Assembly: GCA_036559465.1 (NCBI GenBank)
Contig: DATBTC010000099.1
Location: 1 to 10,958 of the forward strand
Source of the DNA: JAHFPN01 sp036559465
Lineage (GTDB): Bacteria > Pseudomonadota > Alphaproteobacteria > Rhizobiales > Xanthobacteraceae
Direction of reading: 5' to 3'
DNA length: 10,958 nucleotides
Below are positions 1-6,747 of the stretch, piece by piece. The position numbers and the translations under genes are program-made. Under the pieces are notes generated by a model, which searched no databases, was not told the DNA's origin, and worked only from the letters and a program-made list of their open reading frames with translations. Numbering within the stretch: the stretch's first letter is position 1; every line of letters begins with the position of its first letter.

Positions 1-29
1 CCGATCTGCATCGCTCGGCCCCCACCCTG

Positions 30-58
30 CCCTCCCCCGCGTACGACGCGGGAGAGGG
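30..58. repeat. Imperfect 12-bp palindrome downstream of cysK
   Basis: The arms at 30-41 and 47-58 are reverse complements with one mismatch (C35 against A53), around a 5-base loop TACGA. The core is CCCTC-CCCGCG / CGCGGG-GAGGG. It lies seven bases beyond the cysK stop codon. No run of T follows the stem on either strand, so it is not a classical intrinsic terminator, although the stem could still protect the 3' end of the transcript. Palindromes of this CCCTCTCCCGC type are, from memory, common dispersed intergenic elements in Rhizobiales. That classification is inference. Confidence 0.5.
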
Positions 59-64
59 TTCCAA

Positions 65-1057
65 CTACAGCCCTTCGAACAGCGCCGTCGACAGGTAGCG
101 CTCGGCGAAGGAGGGAACGATGACGACCACGTTCTTGCCCGCGTACTCCGAGCGGCTACCGACCTCGAACGCCGCGGCAATCGCGGCACCCGATGAAATG
201 CCGACCGGGATGCCCTCGTAACGGGCGACCGCGCGGGCGGTATCGAAGGCGGTCTGATTGCCGACGGTCACCACCTCGTCCACCACCGAGCGATCGAGCA
301 CTTCGGGCACGAAACCGGCGCCGATGCCCTGGATCTTATGGGGGCCCGCTTGGCCGCCGGACAGCACCGGGCTGTCCTCGGGCTCGACGGCGACGATCCG
401 GATCGAGGGCTTGCGCGGCTTCAGCACTTGGCCGACGCCGGTGATGGTGCCGCCGGTGCCGACGCCGGAGACGAACACGTCGATCGCGCCGCCGGTGTCG
501 TTCCAGATTTCCTCGGCGGTGGTGCGGCGGTGGATTTCGGGATTGGCCTTGTTCCTGAACTGCTGCGGCATTGCGGAATTGGGGATTTCGCGCAGCAGCT
601 CCTCGGCCTTGGCGACCGCGCCCTTCATGCCCTTGGGGCCTTCGGTGAGCACGAGCTCGGCGCCGAGCAACGCCAGCATCTTGCGCCGTTCCATCGACAT
701 GGTTTCGGGCATCACCAGGATCAGCCGATAGCCGCGCGAAGCGGCAACGAAGGCGAGCGCGATCCCGGTATTGCCCGAGGTCGGCTCCACCAGCACGGTG
801 TCGGCATTGACCGCGCCCGCGGCCTCCATGGCGTCGATCATCGAGACGCCGATGCGGTCCTTGACGCTGCCGATCGGATTGAAGAACTCGAGTTTGGCCA
901 GGATATTGGCCTTGACCCCGCGCATCTGCGGCAGCCGGTTGAGGCGCACCAGCGGGGTGTCGCCGATGGTCTCGGTGATCGAATCGAAGATGCGACCGCG
1001 GCCCGGCTCGCGGGCAGGGACGGCTTCTTTCCTCGGCTTGCGCTGCGGTTCGGCCAT
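65..1057 (-). CDS. cysK: Cysteine synthase (O-acetylserine sulfhydrylase), CysK
   Basis: A PLP-dependent fold-type II enzyme that joins O-acetylserine and sulfide to make L-cysteine in the cytoplasm. The product is 330 aa, normal for the family. Visible motifs are NPIGSVKDR with the Schiff-base lysine K66, the substrate loop TSGNTG (93-98), the phosphate-binding loop GTGGT (200-204), GIGAGFVP, and the SSGAA motif near 288-292 whose serine contacts the PLP ring nitrogen. The C-terminus, PSFAERYLST, is typical. I chose the ATG at 1057 because AAGGA lies six bases upstream and the length fits. An upstream in-frame GTG at 1120 would add 21 residues of low-complexity sequence with no clear ribosome binding site. 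It is the last gene of the coaBC-dut-rrf2-cysK cluster, 98 bases after rrf2. CysK rather than CysM is favoured by overall similarity; substrate preference cannot be read directly. Confidence 0.95.
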   Translation of the reverse strand: MAEPQRKPRKEAVPAREPGRGRIFDSITETIGDTPLVRLNRLPQMRGVKANILAKLEFFNPIGSVKDRIGVSMIDAMEAAGAVNADTVLVEPTSGNTGIALAFVAASRGYRLILVMPETMSMERRKMLALLGAELVLTEGPKGMKGAVAKAEELLREIPNSAMPQQFRNKANPEIHRRTTAEEIWNDTGGAIDVFVSGVGTGGTITGVGQVLKPRKPSIRIVAVEPEDSPVLSGGQAGPHKIQGIGAGFVPEVLDRSVVDEVVTVGNQTAFDTARAVARYEGIPVGISSGAAIAAAFEVGSRSEYAGKNVVVIVPSFAERYLSTALFEGL

Positions 1058-1063
1058 TGGAAT

Positions 1064-1068
1064 TCCTT
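1064..1068 (-). promoter_or_regulatory. Ribosome binding site that decides the cysK start
   Basis: AAGGA on the minus strand lies six bases before the ATG at 1057. It supports that start over the GTG at 1120, which has no comparable motif upstream. Confidence 0.6.
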
Positions 1069-1155
1069 GGCTTGCTTTAGGGTCGGCGAACGGGCTGGAG
1101 GGAGGCCCTAGCATATCCACGGGCCAAGTGTCGATTTTGTAAAAAACAACCGGGT

Positions 1156-1596
1156 TTAAATGTTGAAATCGGCAGAGGCTTCCGCGTCGGCAAGCCCGAG
1201 CTTCTCGGCCTCCTGGCAGAGGCTTTCGATGCTGACGCCGGTGAGGGCGTTCTCGAATGCTTTCTCTGCATTGGCGATAGCCGGGCCCACGACACGGCTG
1301 ACCAGCACGGGCGCAGGGCTAGCTTCGGCGGCGGCCGTCGCTTCGGCGACGCGGACGATCTCGGCCACGGAAATGCGGCGCCGCTCGCGCGCCAGCTCAT
1401 AGCCGCCGCGCGGGCCGCGCACGCCCTTCAGGACGCCCGCGTGCACCAGTGCCTGCAGGACGGGTTCGAGATGACGCGGCGGCAACTTGTGCCGCTCGGC
1501 GAGCGCCTTGGCCGCCACCGGCTGGCCGCGCGCGTGGATCGCGACGTCGATGACGGCGGCGACCGCAAGCAAGCTTTTTTCCGACAACCGCGCCAT
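1156..1596 (-). CDS. Rrf2-family transcriptional regulator, next to cysK
   Basis: A 146-aa DNA-binding protein of the Rrf2 family. The winged helix-turn-helix fills roughly residues 5-85: the recognition helix region is around KLPPRHLEPVLQALVHAG (38-54) and the wing is GVRGPRGGYELAR (58-70), the family hallmark. The single cysteine is C127, so the three-cysteine cluster that binds Fe-S in IscR, NsrR and RirA is absent. This puts it with cluster-free Rrf2 members such as CymR of Firmicutes, a cysteine-metabolism regulator that binds CysK. The adjacent cysK makes a similar cysteine-sensing role attractive, but that is inference. The ATG lies one base after the dut stop, which suggests translational coupling; the ribosome binding site is weak. 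The C-terminal 60 residues are variable, with no recognised ligand site. Confidence 0.85.
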   Translation of the reverse strand: MARLSEKSLLAVAAVIDVAIHARGQPVAAKALAERHKLPPRHLEPVLQALVHAGVLKGVRGPRGGYELARERRRISVAEIVRVAEATAAAEASPAPVLVSRVVGPAIANAEKAFENALTGVSIESLCQEAEKLGLADAEASADFNI

Positions 1597-1597
1597 A

Positions 1598-2065
1598 TCA
1601 GCCGGTTCCCGTCTTGCCGAGGCCGGTCGAGCCGAAGCCGCCCTCGCCGCGTGCGGTCGCGGGAAGTTCCGCGCGCTCGGCGAGCGTCGCGCGGATCACC
1701 GGCGCGAACACGATCTGCGCGATGCGTAGGCCGCGCGTGACGACGAAGGGCTCCTTGCTGTGATTGATCAAGAGCACGCGCACCTCGCCGCGATAGTCGC
1801 TGTCGATGGTGCCGGGCGTATTCAGGACGGTGATCGCCTTGCCGAGCGCGAGGCCCGAGCGCGGCCGGATCTGGCCCTCGTAACCGGCTGGAATCGCCAA
1901 GACGATCCCGGTCGGGATCGCGGCCCAGGCGCCGGGCACCAGCTTCATCGGGTGATCGTCGGGGACCGCGGCGGTGAGATCCAGCCCGGCTGCGCCTTCG
2001 CTCTCATAAGCGGGTGCGGGCAGATCGGCGCCGTGCGGGAGTCGCTTGAACGGAACGGAGATCAT
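1598..2065 (-). CDS. dut: Deoxyuridine 5'-triphosphate nucleotidohydrolase (dUTPase)
   Basis: Hydrolyses dUTP to dUMP and pyrophosphate, keeping uracil out of DNA and feeding dTMP synthesis. It acts as a homotrimer in the cytoplasm. The product is 155 aa, the usual size. All five trimeric-dUTPase motifs are visible: I AGLDL (26-30), II RPRSGLA (67-73), III GTIDSDYRGEV (85-95) with the catalytic aspartate and the uracil-discriminating tyrosine region, IV RIAQIVF (114-120), and V RGEGGFGSTG (139-148), the glycine-rich arm that closes over the phosphates. Its ATG overlaps the coaBC stop as ATGA, so it is almost certainly co-translated with coaBC. The coaBC-dut pairing is a widespread bacterial arrangement. 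Confidence 0.96.
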   Translation of the reverse strand: MISVPFKRLPHGADLPAPAYESEGAAGLDLTAAVPDDHPMKLVPGAWAAIPTGIVLAIPAGYEGQIRPRSGLALGKAITVLNTPGTIDSDYRGEVRVLLINHSKEPFVVTRGLRIAQIVFAPVIRATLAERAELPATARGEGGFGSTGLGKTGTG

Positions 2066-3285
2066 GAATTGGCCCCGCTGCGCAGAGCGTCGGCGATCCG
2101 CTTCACCAGCGCGCCGGCGACCGCCTCCTTGGTCTGCAACGGCCAGGTTTCGACGCCCTTTTCTGTCACCAGATGAATCTGGTTGGCCTCGCCGCCGAGC
2201 ACGCCGGATTGGTCGGAGACGTCATTGGCGACGATCCAGTCGCAGCCCTTTTTCTTCAGCTTCGCCCGCGCATATTCGATGAGCTTCTCGGTCTCCGCGG
2301 CGAAGCCGACCACGAGCTTGGGCCGTAGCGCGTGGTGCGAAATGCGCGAAAGCACGTCCGGGTTCTCGACGAGAGACAGCGCCGGCGGCTTATCGCCGGA
2401 CTTCTTCATCTTCTCTTGCGCGCGGGCCTCGACCCGCCAATCGGCGACCGCGGCGACGCACACCGCGGCGTCGGCGGGCAGCGCCGCTTCTGCGGCTTCC
2501 AGCATTTCGCGCGCAGTCTCGACGTGAATGGTCTTCACGCCTTCCGGATCGGGAATTTCAACTGGCCCGGACACCAGCACCACTTCGGCACCGGCCTGCG
2601 CCGCGGCGTGCGCGATCGCGTGGCCCTGGCGGCCCGAGGAGCGGTTGGAGAGGAAGCGCACTGGATCGATCGGCTCGCGTGTGGGGCCGGAAGTGACGAG
2701 CATTCGCCGGCCTGCGAGTGCGGTGCGCTCCGGCTCCATCGAGAAAATGTCCTCGATCGCGGAAACGATTTCCAAGGGCTCCGCCATGCGGCCGATGCCG
2801 GCCTCGCTGGACTCCGCCATCTCGCCCTTGTTGGGCCCGACGAAAAGCCTTCCGTCGGAGATAAGGCGCACGTGATTACGCCGCGTCGCCGGATGCGCCC
2901 ACATTTGCGGGTTCATGGCGGGCGCCAGGAGAATCTTCTTGTCAGTAGCGAGCAGCACCGCGGCAGCGAGATCGTCGGCGATGCCGTATGCCATCTTGGC
3001 CATACGATCGGCGGTGGTAGGCGCGACCACGACGAGGTCGGTCTCGCGCGCCAGCCGAATGTGCCCGACGTCGAGTTCGCTCGCCTGATCGAACAGATCG
3101 GTGAAAGCGCGCTCGCCAGCGATGGCGCCGACCGAAAGCGGCGTGATGAATTCCTGCGCCGCGCGGGTCATGACCACGCGCACGCGCGCGCCGCGCTCCC
3201 GCAGCCGCCGGATGAGGTCGAGGCTCTTGTAGGCGGCGATGCCGCCGCCGATCACGAGCAGGATACGCTTGCTCTTGAGAGACAT
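2062..3285 (-). CDS. coaBC: Bifunctional phosphopantothenoylcysteine decarboxylase / phosphopantothenate-cysteine ligase, CoaBC (Dfp)
   Basis: Two consecutive steps of coenzyme A synthesis. The C-terminal CoaB half joins 4'-phosphopantothenate to cysteine using CTP, and the N-terminal CoaC half decarboxylates the product with FMN. The protein is 407 aa, normal for the fusion. CoaC (about 1-185) shows GGGIAAYKSLDLIRRL, the conserved H75, the flavin and substrate motif PAMN (122-125), and the flexible flap at 154-167. CoaB (about 190-400) shows LVTSGPTREPIDPVR, the FLSNRSSG motif with N214, VAAVADWR, and the lysines in KMKK (292-295). Oddity: the flap reads GEMAESSEAGIGRM, where the E. coli enzyme has an essential cysteine (ACGDIGPGRM), and the CoaC half contains no cysteine at all. 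It is the first gene of the operon with dut. The start ATG fits the family, though the ribosome binding site is weak. Confidence 0.95.
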   Translation of the reverse strand: MSLKSKRILLVIGGGIAAYKSLDLIRRLRERGARVRVVMTRAAQEFITPLSVGAIAGERAFTDLFDQASELDVGHIRLARETDLVVVAPTTADRMAKMAYGIADDLAAAVLLATDKKILLAPAMNPQMWAHPATRRNHVRLISDGRLFVGPNKGEMAESSEAGIGRMAEPLEIVSAIEDIFSMEPERTALAGRRMLVTSGPTREPIDPVRFLSNRSSGRQGHAIAHAAAQAGAEVVLVSGPVEIPDPEGVKTIHVETAREMLEAAEAALPADAAVCVAAVADWRVEARAQEKMKKSGDKPPALSLVENPDVLSRISHHALRPKLVVGFAAETEKLIEYARAKLKKKGCDWIVANDVSDQSGVLGGEANQIHLVTEKGVETWPLQTKEAVAGALVKRIADALRSGANS

Positions 3286-3308
3286 GGTGGGAGCCGGGTC
3301 TAGGCCTC

Positions 3309-3324
3309 GCGGGCAAGCGCCCGC
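3309..3324. other. Perfect 6-bp hairpin in the coaBC leader
   Basis: GCGGGC (3309-3314), loop AAGC, GCCCGC (3319-3324). On the coaBC transcript it would sit 23 bases before the start codon and is preceded, not followed, by five T, so it is not a terminator of ubiB. It could limit ribosome access or be a 5'-end stabiliser. No function is shown. Confidence 0.4.
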
Positions 3325-3348
3325 AAAAACTCATAACTTCCCTGTACA

Positions 3349-3376
3349 ATTATCCCATTTACGGGCGACAGCGCAA
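3349..3376 (-). promoter_or_regulatory. Putative sigma-70 promoter for coaBC-dut-rrf2-cysK
   Basis: On the minus strand, TTGCGC (3376-3371) is separated by 16 bases from GATAAT (3354-3349). The -10 box matches five of six consensus positions; the -35 box is weaker. Initiation near 3342 would give a leader of about 57 bases carrying the hairpin at 3309-3324. The gap is relatively AT-rich here, which supports a promoter, but transcription from ubiE-ubiB may also read through. Confidence 0.4.
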
Positions 3377-3416
3377 ATAGCCAGGCGCCGTCGAGCAACC
3401 GAAACGCTTTTCTTGC

Positions 3417-4982
3417 TTAACGGAACAGCCAGACCGCGATCAGGCCCGCGATCACCCATAGCGCCAGCGTGGTCCAGCGCCAGTGTCTGGCCTCGGAGCG
3501 GCCCATGGCCTCGACCGTCTCGGGCGCCAGCACCAGGCCTTGGCGGGTCTGCTCGTCGAACCGCTCGAGCGTCGCCGCCGCGCGCGACAGAAGCGCCGGC
3601 GCGGTGCCGATCATGCGGCCGATGCCGCCGAGCTCGATCGCTGCCTCCTCGATGCGCCCGACCGGCCCGAGATGGCGCTCGACCCATTCACGGACGACCG
3701 GCTCCGAAGTGGTCCAGATATCGAGCTTGGGATCGAGGCCGCGCGCGACTCCTTCGACCACCACCATGGTTTTTTGCAGCAGCAACAATTCAGGCCGCGT
3801 TCGCATGTCGAACAGCCCGGTCACCTCGAATAGCAGCGTCAGCAACTTCGCCATGGAAATCTCGTCGGCGGGCCGGTCGTGGATCGGCTCGCCGATGGCC
3901 CGGATCGCCTGCGCGAAGTCCTCGATCGAATGGTGCGCCGGCACGTAGCCGGCCTCGAAATGCACTTCGGCGGTGCGACGCCAGTCGCGCGTGATGAAGC
4001 CGAACAGAATCTCGGCCAGGAACTTGCGCTCCTTCGGCCCGAGTCGCCCCATGATCCCGCAATCGACCGCCACCAGCCGGCCTTCCGCATCGACGAACAG
4101 GTTTCCCGGATGGAGATCCGCGTGAAAGAAGCCGTCGCGCAGCGCCTGGCGCAGAAACGATTGGATCAGCACGCGGCCGAGCCGCACCGGGTCGTGGCCG
4201 GCGCGAAGGAGCGCCTCGCGGTCGGCGAGCGGGATGCCGTCGATCCATTCGGTCGTCAGCACGCGCCGCGCGGTGTGCTCCCAGTCCACGCTCGGCACGC
4301 GAAAATCCGGGTCGCTACTGGTGTTCTCGGCGAGTTCCACGAGTGCGGCGGCCTCGAGCCGCAAATCCATTTCGATCGCGACCGAGCGCGCCATGGTTTC
4401 CACCACCGCAAGCAGCCGCAGCCGCCGTGCATCGGCCGAACGCCGCTCGCCGAGCTTGGCGGCAAAGAAAAAAGTATCAAGATCGCGCTGGAAGCGCTGC
4501 TCGATCTGCGGCCGCAGCACCTTGACCGCGACCGCCCGCGCAACGTCCGGGCCGCGCGCTTCGGCGCGATGCACCTGCGCGATCGAAGCGGCCGCCACCG
4601 CTGGCCCGAACTTGATAAAGAGTTCTGAGACCGGCTTGCCGAGTGCTTCAGCGATGGCGGCTTCGGCTTGCGCCTGCGGGAAGGGCGCCATCTTGTCCTG
4701 CAAGCTTTCGAGATCGCGAGCGATAGCTTTTCCGACCACATCCGGTCGCGTCGCCATGAACTGGCCGAGCTTCACGTAAGAAGGACCGAGTTTCGTCAGC
4801 GCGGCCGCCAGCCGCGCCGAGCCGGGGCCGGCGTCGCGCCGCTCCAGCATACGCGCGAGCTTGAGGCCGAGCCGCGCGCCTGCGGGTAGCGGCGTCGGAT
4901 CGACCAAGGCGAACACTCCCTCGCGCGCGAGCACGAGACCGGCGCGAGCGAGGCGCGACAGATGCACGATTGCAGCGATCAC
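3417..4982 (-). CDS. ubiB: UbiB-family atypical kinase/ATPase for ubiquinone biosynthesis
   Basis: A member of the UbiB/COQ8/ADCK family, membrane-associated proteins with an atypical protein-kinase fold. They have ATPase activity and are needed for the ubiquinone (coenzyme Q) biosynthetic complex. With the GTG at 4982 the product is 521 aa. Motifs are the KxGQ signature KLGQ (71-74), the alanine-rich loop AAAS (130-133) in place of a glycine-rich loop, the ATP lysine K154 in VAVKV, the catalytic HADLHPGN (287-294), and metal-binding DCG (307-309) where DFG is usual. One hydrophobic helix near 503-520 closes the protein. I chose the GTG because it lies seven bases after the ubiE stop with GAGGG just upstream, and because IAAIVHLSRLARAGLVLAREGVF resembles the known N-terminus of alphaproteobacterial UbiB. 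A TTG at 5018 would add 12 residues overlapping ubiE. Confidence 0.93.
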   Translation of the reverse strand: MIAAIVHLSRLARAGLVLAREGVFALVDPTPLPAGARLGLKLARMLERRDAGPGSARLAAALTKLGPSYVKLGQFMATRPDVVGKAIARDLESLQDKMAPFPQAQAEAAIAEALGKPVSELFIKFGPAVAAASIAQVHRAEARGPDVARAVAVKVLRPQIEQRFQRDLDTFFFAAKLGERRSADARRLRLLAVVETMARSVAIEMDLRLEAAALVELAENTSSDPDFRVPSVDWEHTARRVLTTEWIDGIPLADREALLRAGHDPVRLGRVLIQSFLRQALRDGFFHADLHPGNLFVDAEGRLVAVDCGIMGRLGPKERKFLAEILFGFITRDWRRTAEVHFEAGYVPAHHSIEDFAQAIRAIGEPIHDRPADEISMAKLLTLLFEVTGLFDMRTRPELLLLQKTMVVVEGVARGLDPKLDIWTTSEPVVREWVERHLGPVGRIEEAAIELGGIGRMIGTAPALLSRAAATLERFDEQTRQGLVLAPETVEAMGRSEARHWRWTTLALWVIAGLIAVWLFR

Positions 4983-4989
4983 GGGGCCC

Positions 4990-5742
4990 TCAGAGCCGCC
5001 AGCCGGAATGAAGCGCAACGATGCCGCCGCTCATAGGCGTGGCATTCACGCGCCCGAAGCCTGCCTTGCGCATCATTGCGGCGAAGGTCTCGCGGTCGGG
5101 GAAGCGTCGGATTGATTCCACGAGATACCGATACGACTCGGCATCGCCGGCCACCACGCGGCCGATCTCGGGGATCACGCGGAAGGAATAAGCCTCGTAG
5201 AGCGCGTCGAGCCCCGGCACATCGACCTTGGAGAATTCGAGGCACAGCAACCGCCCGCCGGGCTTGAGTACTCGGAACATCTCGGCGAGCGCCGCCTCGA
5301 TCCGCGGCACGTTCCGGATCCCGAAGGCGATCGTCACCGCATCGAAGCGCCGCTCGGTGAATGGCAGCGCTTCCGCATTGGCCTCGACGAACTCGATGCG
5401 GCCGGAAAGCTTGCGCTCCTTGGCGCGTGCGCGGCCGGCTGCGAGCATGTCGCCGTTGATGTCGGCCACGATCGCCCGCGCGTTCGGTCCGCCCGCGGCG
5501 ACGGCGCGGAAGGCGATGTCGCCGGTGCCGCCTGCGACATCGAGCAACTCATAAGCGCGCGCGCTTTTCGTGGGCCCGAGCGCGGTGACCAGCGCGTCCT
5601 TCCAGGCCCGGTGCAGGCCGCCGGACATCAGGTCGTTCATCAGGTCGTAGCGGCGCGCGACCTTGTGAAAGACCTCGTCCACGCGCCGCTGCTTGTCGGC
5701 AAGCGGCACGTCGCGGAAGCCGAAATGGGTGGTATCGGACAT
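4990..5742 (-). CDS. ubiE: Demethylmenaquinone/2-polyprenyl-1,4-benzoquinol C-methyltransferase UbiE
   Basis: A class I SAM-dependent methyltransferase that adds the C-methyl group in ubiquinone (and, where present, menaquinone) synthesis. The product is 250 aa. The family signatures are VFHKVARRYDLMNDLMSGG (24-42), SAM motif I LLDVAGGTGDIAFR (66-79), the acidic residue in VADIN (92-96), DAVTIAFGIRNV (134-145), RVLKPGGRLLCLEFS (157-171) and a C-terminal GGIVALHSGWR. I chose the ATG at 5742 because GAGGA lies five bases upstream and MSDTTHFGFRDV is a typical start. In-frame GTG/ATG codons at 5811 and 5808 would add 22-23 residues of non-family sequence running into the mutM ribosome binding site. 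It is followed after seven bases by ubiB, so the two quinone genes form a pair. It diverges from mutM. Confidence 0.95.
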   Translation of the reverse strand: MSDTTHFGFRDVPLADKQRRVDEVFHKVARRYDLMNDLMSGGLHRAWKDALVTALGPTKSARAYELLDVAGGTGDIAFRAVAAGGPNARAIVADINGDMLAAGRARAKERKLSGRIEFVEANAEALPFTERRFDAVTIAFGIRNVPRIEAALAEMFRVLKPGGRLLCLEFSKVDVPGLDALYEAYSFRVIPEIGRVVAGDAESYRYLVESIRRFPDRETFAAMMRKAGFGRVNATPMSGGIVALHSGWRL

Positions 5743-5758
5743 CTTTTCCTCGAACGCG

Positions 5759-5783
5759 GCCGGACCATAGCGCGGGGTCCGGC
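5759..5783. promoter_or_regulatory. Perfect 8-bp inverted repeat between ubiE and mutM
   Basis: GCCGGACC (5759-5766) and GGTCCGGC (5776-5783) are exact reverse complements separated by nine bases. The repeat sits in the 83-base divergent gap, 16 bases from the ubiE start and 42 bases from the mutM start. It could be an operator for one or both genes or a leader hairpin on the ubiE transcript. I found no convincing -35/-10 pair around it, so its role is open. Confidence 0.4.
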
Positions 5784-5825
5784 GAGAGGCTATCACCGTC
5801 GCCGCCATCACCTTTGAAGGTAAAC

Positions 5826-6704
5826 GTGCCCGAGCTTCCAGAAGTCGAAACCGTGCGCCGCGGCCTCGTCCCTGTCATGAAGGGCGCGAAATTCTTGGCC
5901 GTCGAGGCGGGGCGCAAGGACCTGCGCTGGCCGTTGCCCAAGGACTTCGCGAAGCGTCTCACCGGCCGGCGCGTAGAGCGCCTTAATCGCCGGGCCAAGT
6001 ATCTTCTGGCCGCGCTCGACGATGGCGAGGTGCTGGTCATGCATCTCGGCATGTCCGGCTCGTTCCGGATCACGCACAAAGCGAGCGATAAGACTCCCGG
6101 CGAGTTCCATCATCCGCGCGGCAAGGCCGGCACGCATGACCACGTGGTGTTCCATATGTCCTCCGGCGTCACCGTCACCTTCAACGACCCGCGCCGCTTC
6201 GGCGCGATGCTGATGGTGCGGGGCGACAGGCTCGCAGAGGACAAGCTCTTCCGCGCGCTCGGGCCCGAGCCGCTCGATGCGGCCTTCACCACCGCCGTGC
6301 TCGCTCAGGCATGCGATGGCAAAAAGACGAGCCTCAAGGCGGCGCTCTTGGATCAGCGCGTGGTGGCCGGGCTCGGCAATATCTATGTCTGCGAGGCGCT
6401 CTTTCGCGCGCATTTGTCGCCCAAGCGGATGGCTGCGGTTCTCTCTAGCCGTGGCAAGCCGACGGCTGCGGCGAGGGGTCTCGTCAAGGCGATCCGGCAG
6501 GTCTTGAGCGAAGCCATCAAGGCCGGCGGCTCGAGCCTGCGCAATTACGTCAAGGCCGATGGCGAACTCGGCAATTTCCAGCACAAGTTCCGGGTCTATG
6601 ACCGCGAAGGCGCGCCGTGCCCGACGCCGCGCTGCAAGGGGAAAATCCGCCGCATCGTGCAGACCGGCCGCTCTACCTTCTATTGTCCCGTCTGCCAGCA
6701 TTGA
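5826..6704 (+). CDS. mutM: Formamidopyrimidine-DNA glycosylase MutM/Fpg
   Basis: Removes 8-oxoguanine and formamidopyrimidines from DNA and cleaves the abasic site by beta,delta-elimination (base excision repair). The product is 292 aa. The start is fixed by chemistry: the N-terminal proline exposed after removal of the initiator Met is the nucleophile. Starting at the GTG at 5826 gives PELPEVETVRRGL directly after Met, with GAAGG (5816-5820) five bases upstream. The in-frame TTG at 5814 would bury that proline. Other features are a conserved lysine in RAKYLL (K58), HLGMSG (73-78), HDHVVF, FNDPRRFG, the helix-two-turn-helix GLGNIYVCEALF (182-193), GGSSLRNYVKADG, and the C-terminal zinc finger with C265, C270, C287 and C290 (CX4C-X16-CX2C). 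It is probably co-transcribed with the following enoyl-CoA hydratase, 43 bases downstream. Confidence 0.97.
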   Translation: MPELPEVETVRRGLVPVMKGAKFLAVEAGRKDLRWPLPKDFAKRLTGRRVERLNRRAKYLLAALDDGEVLVMHLGMSGSFRITHKASDKTPGEFHHPRGKAGTHDHVVFHMSSGVTVTFNDPRRFGAMLMVRGDRLAEDKLFRALGPEPLDAAFTTAVLAQACDGKKTSLKAALLDQRVVAGLGNIYVCEALFRAHLSPKRMAAVLSSRGKPTAAARGLVKAIRQVLSEAIKAGGSSLRNYVKADGELGNFQHKFRVYDREGAPCPTPRCKGKIRRIVQTGRSTFYCPVCQH

Positions 6705-6747
6705 GCGCGCGGCCAAAGCGTATTCTACTGGTCCGCAGGAGGTTCCC

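Noticed and set aside
338..1111. Plus-strand open frame opposite cysK
   Set aside because: A shadow of cysK in a high-GC context; no ribosome binding site or domain.
1113..1121. DnaA-box-like ATATCCACG upstream of cysK
   Set aside because: Isolated, two mismatches, and no supporting context.
2332..3303. Long plus-strand open frame opposite coaBC
   Set aside because: A mirror of the coaBC codon pattern; histidine- and arginine-rich translation with no motif.
6559..6747. N-terminal extension of the enoyl-CoA hydratase
   Set aside because: It would overlap the end of mutM. The ATG at 6748 has a perfect AGGAGG and matches the family N-terminus.
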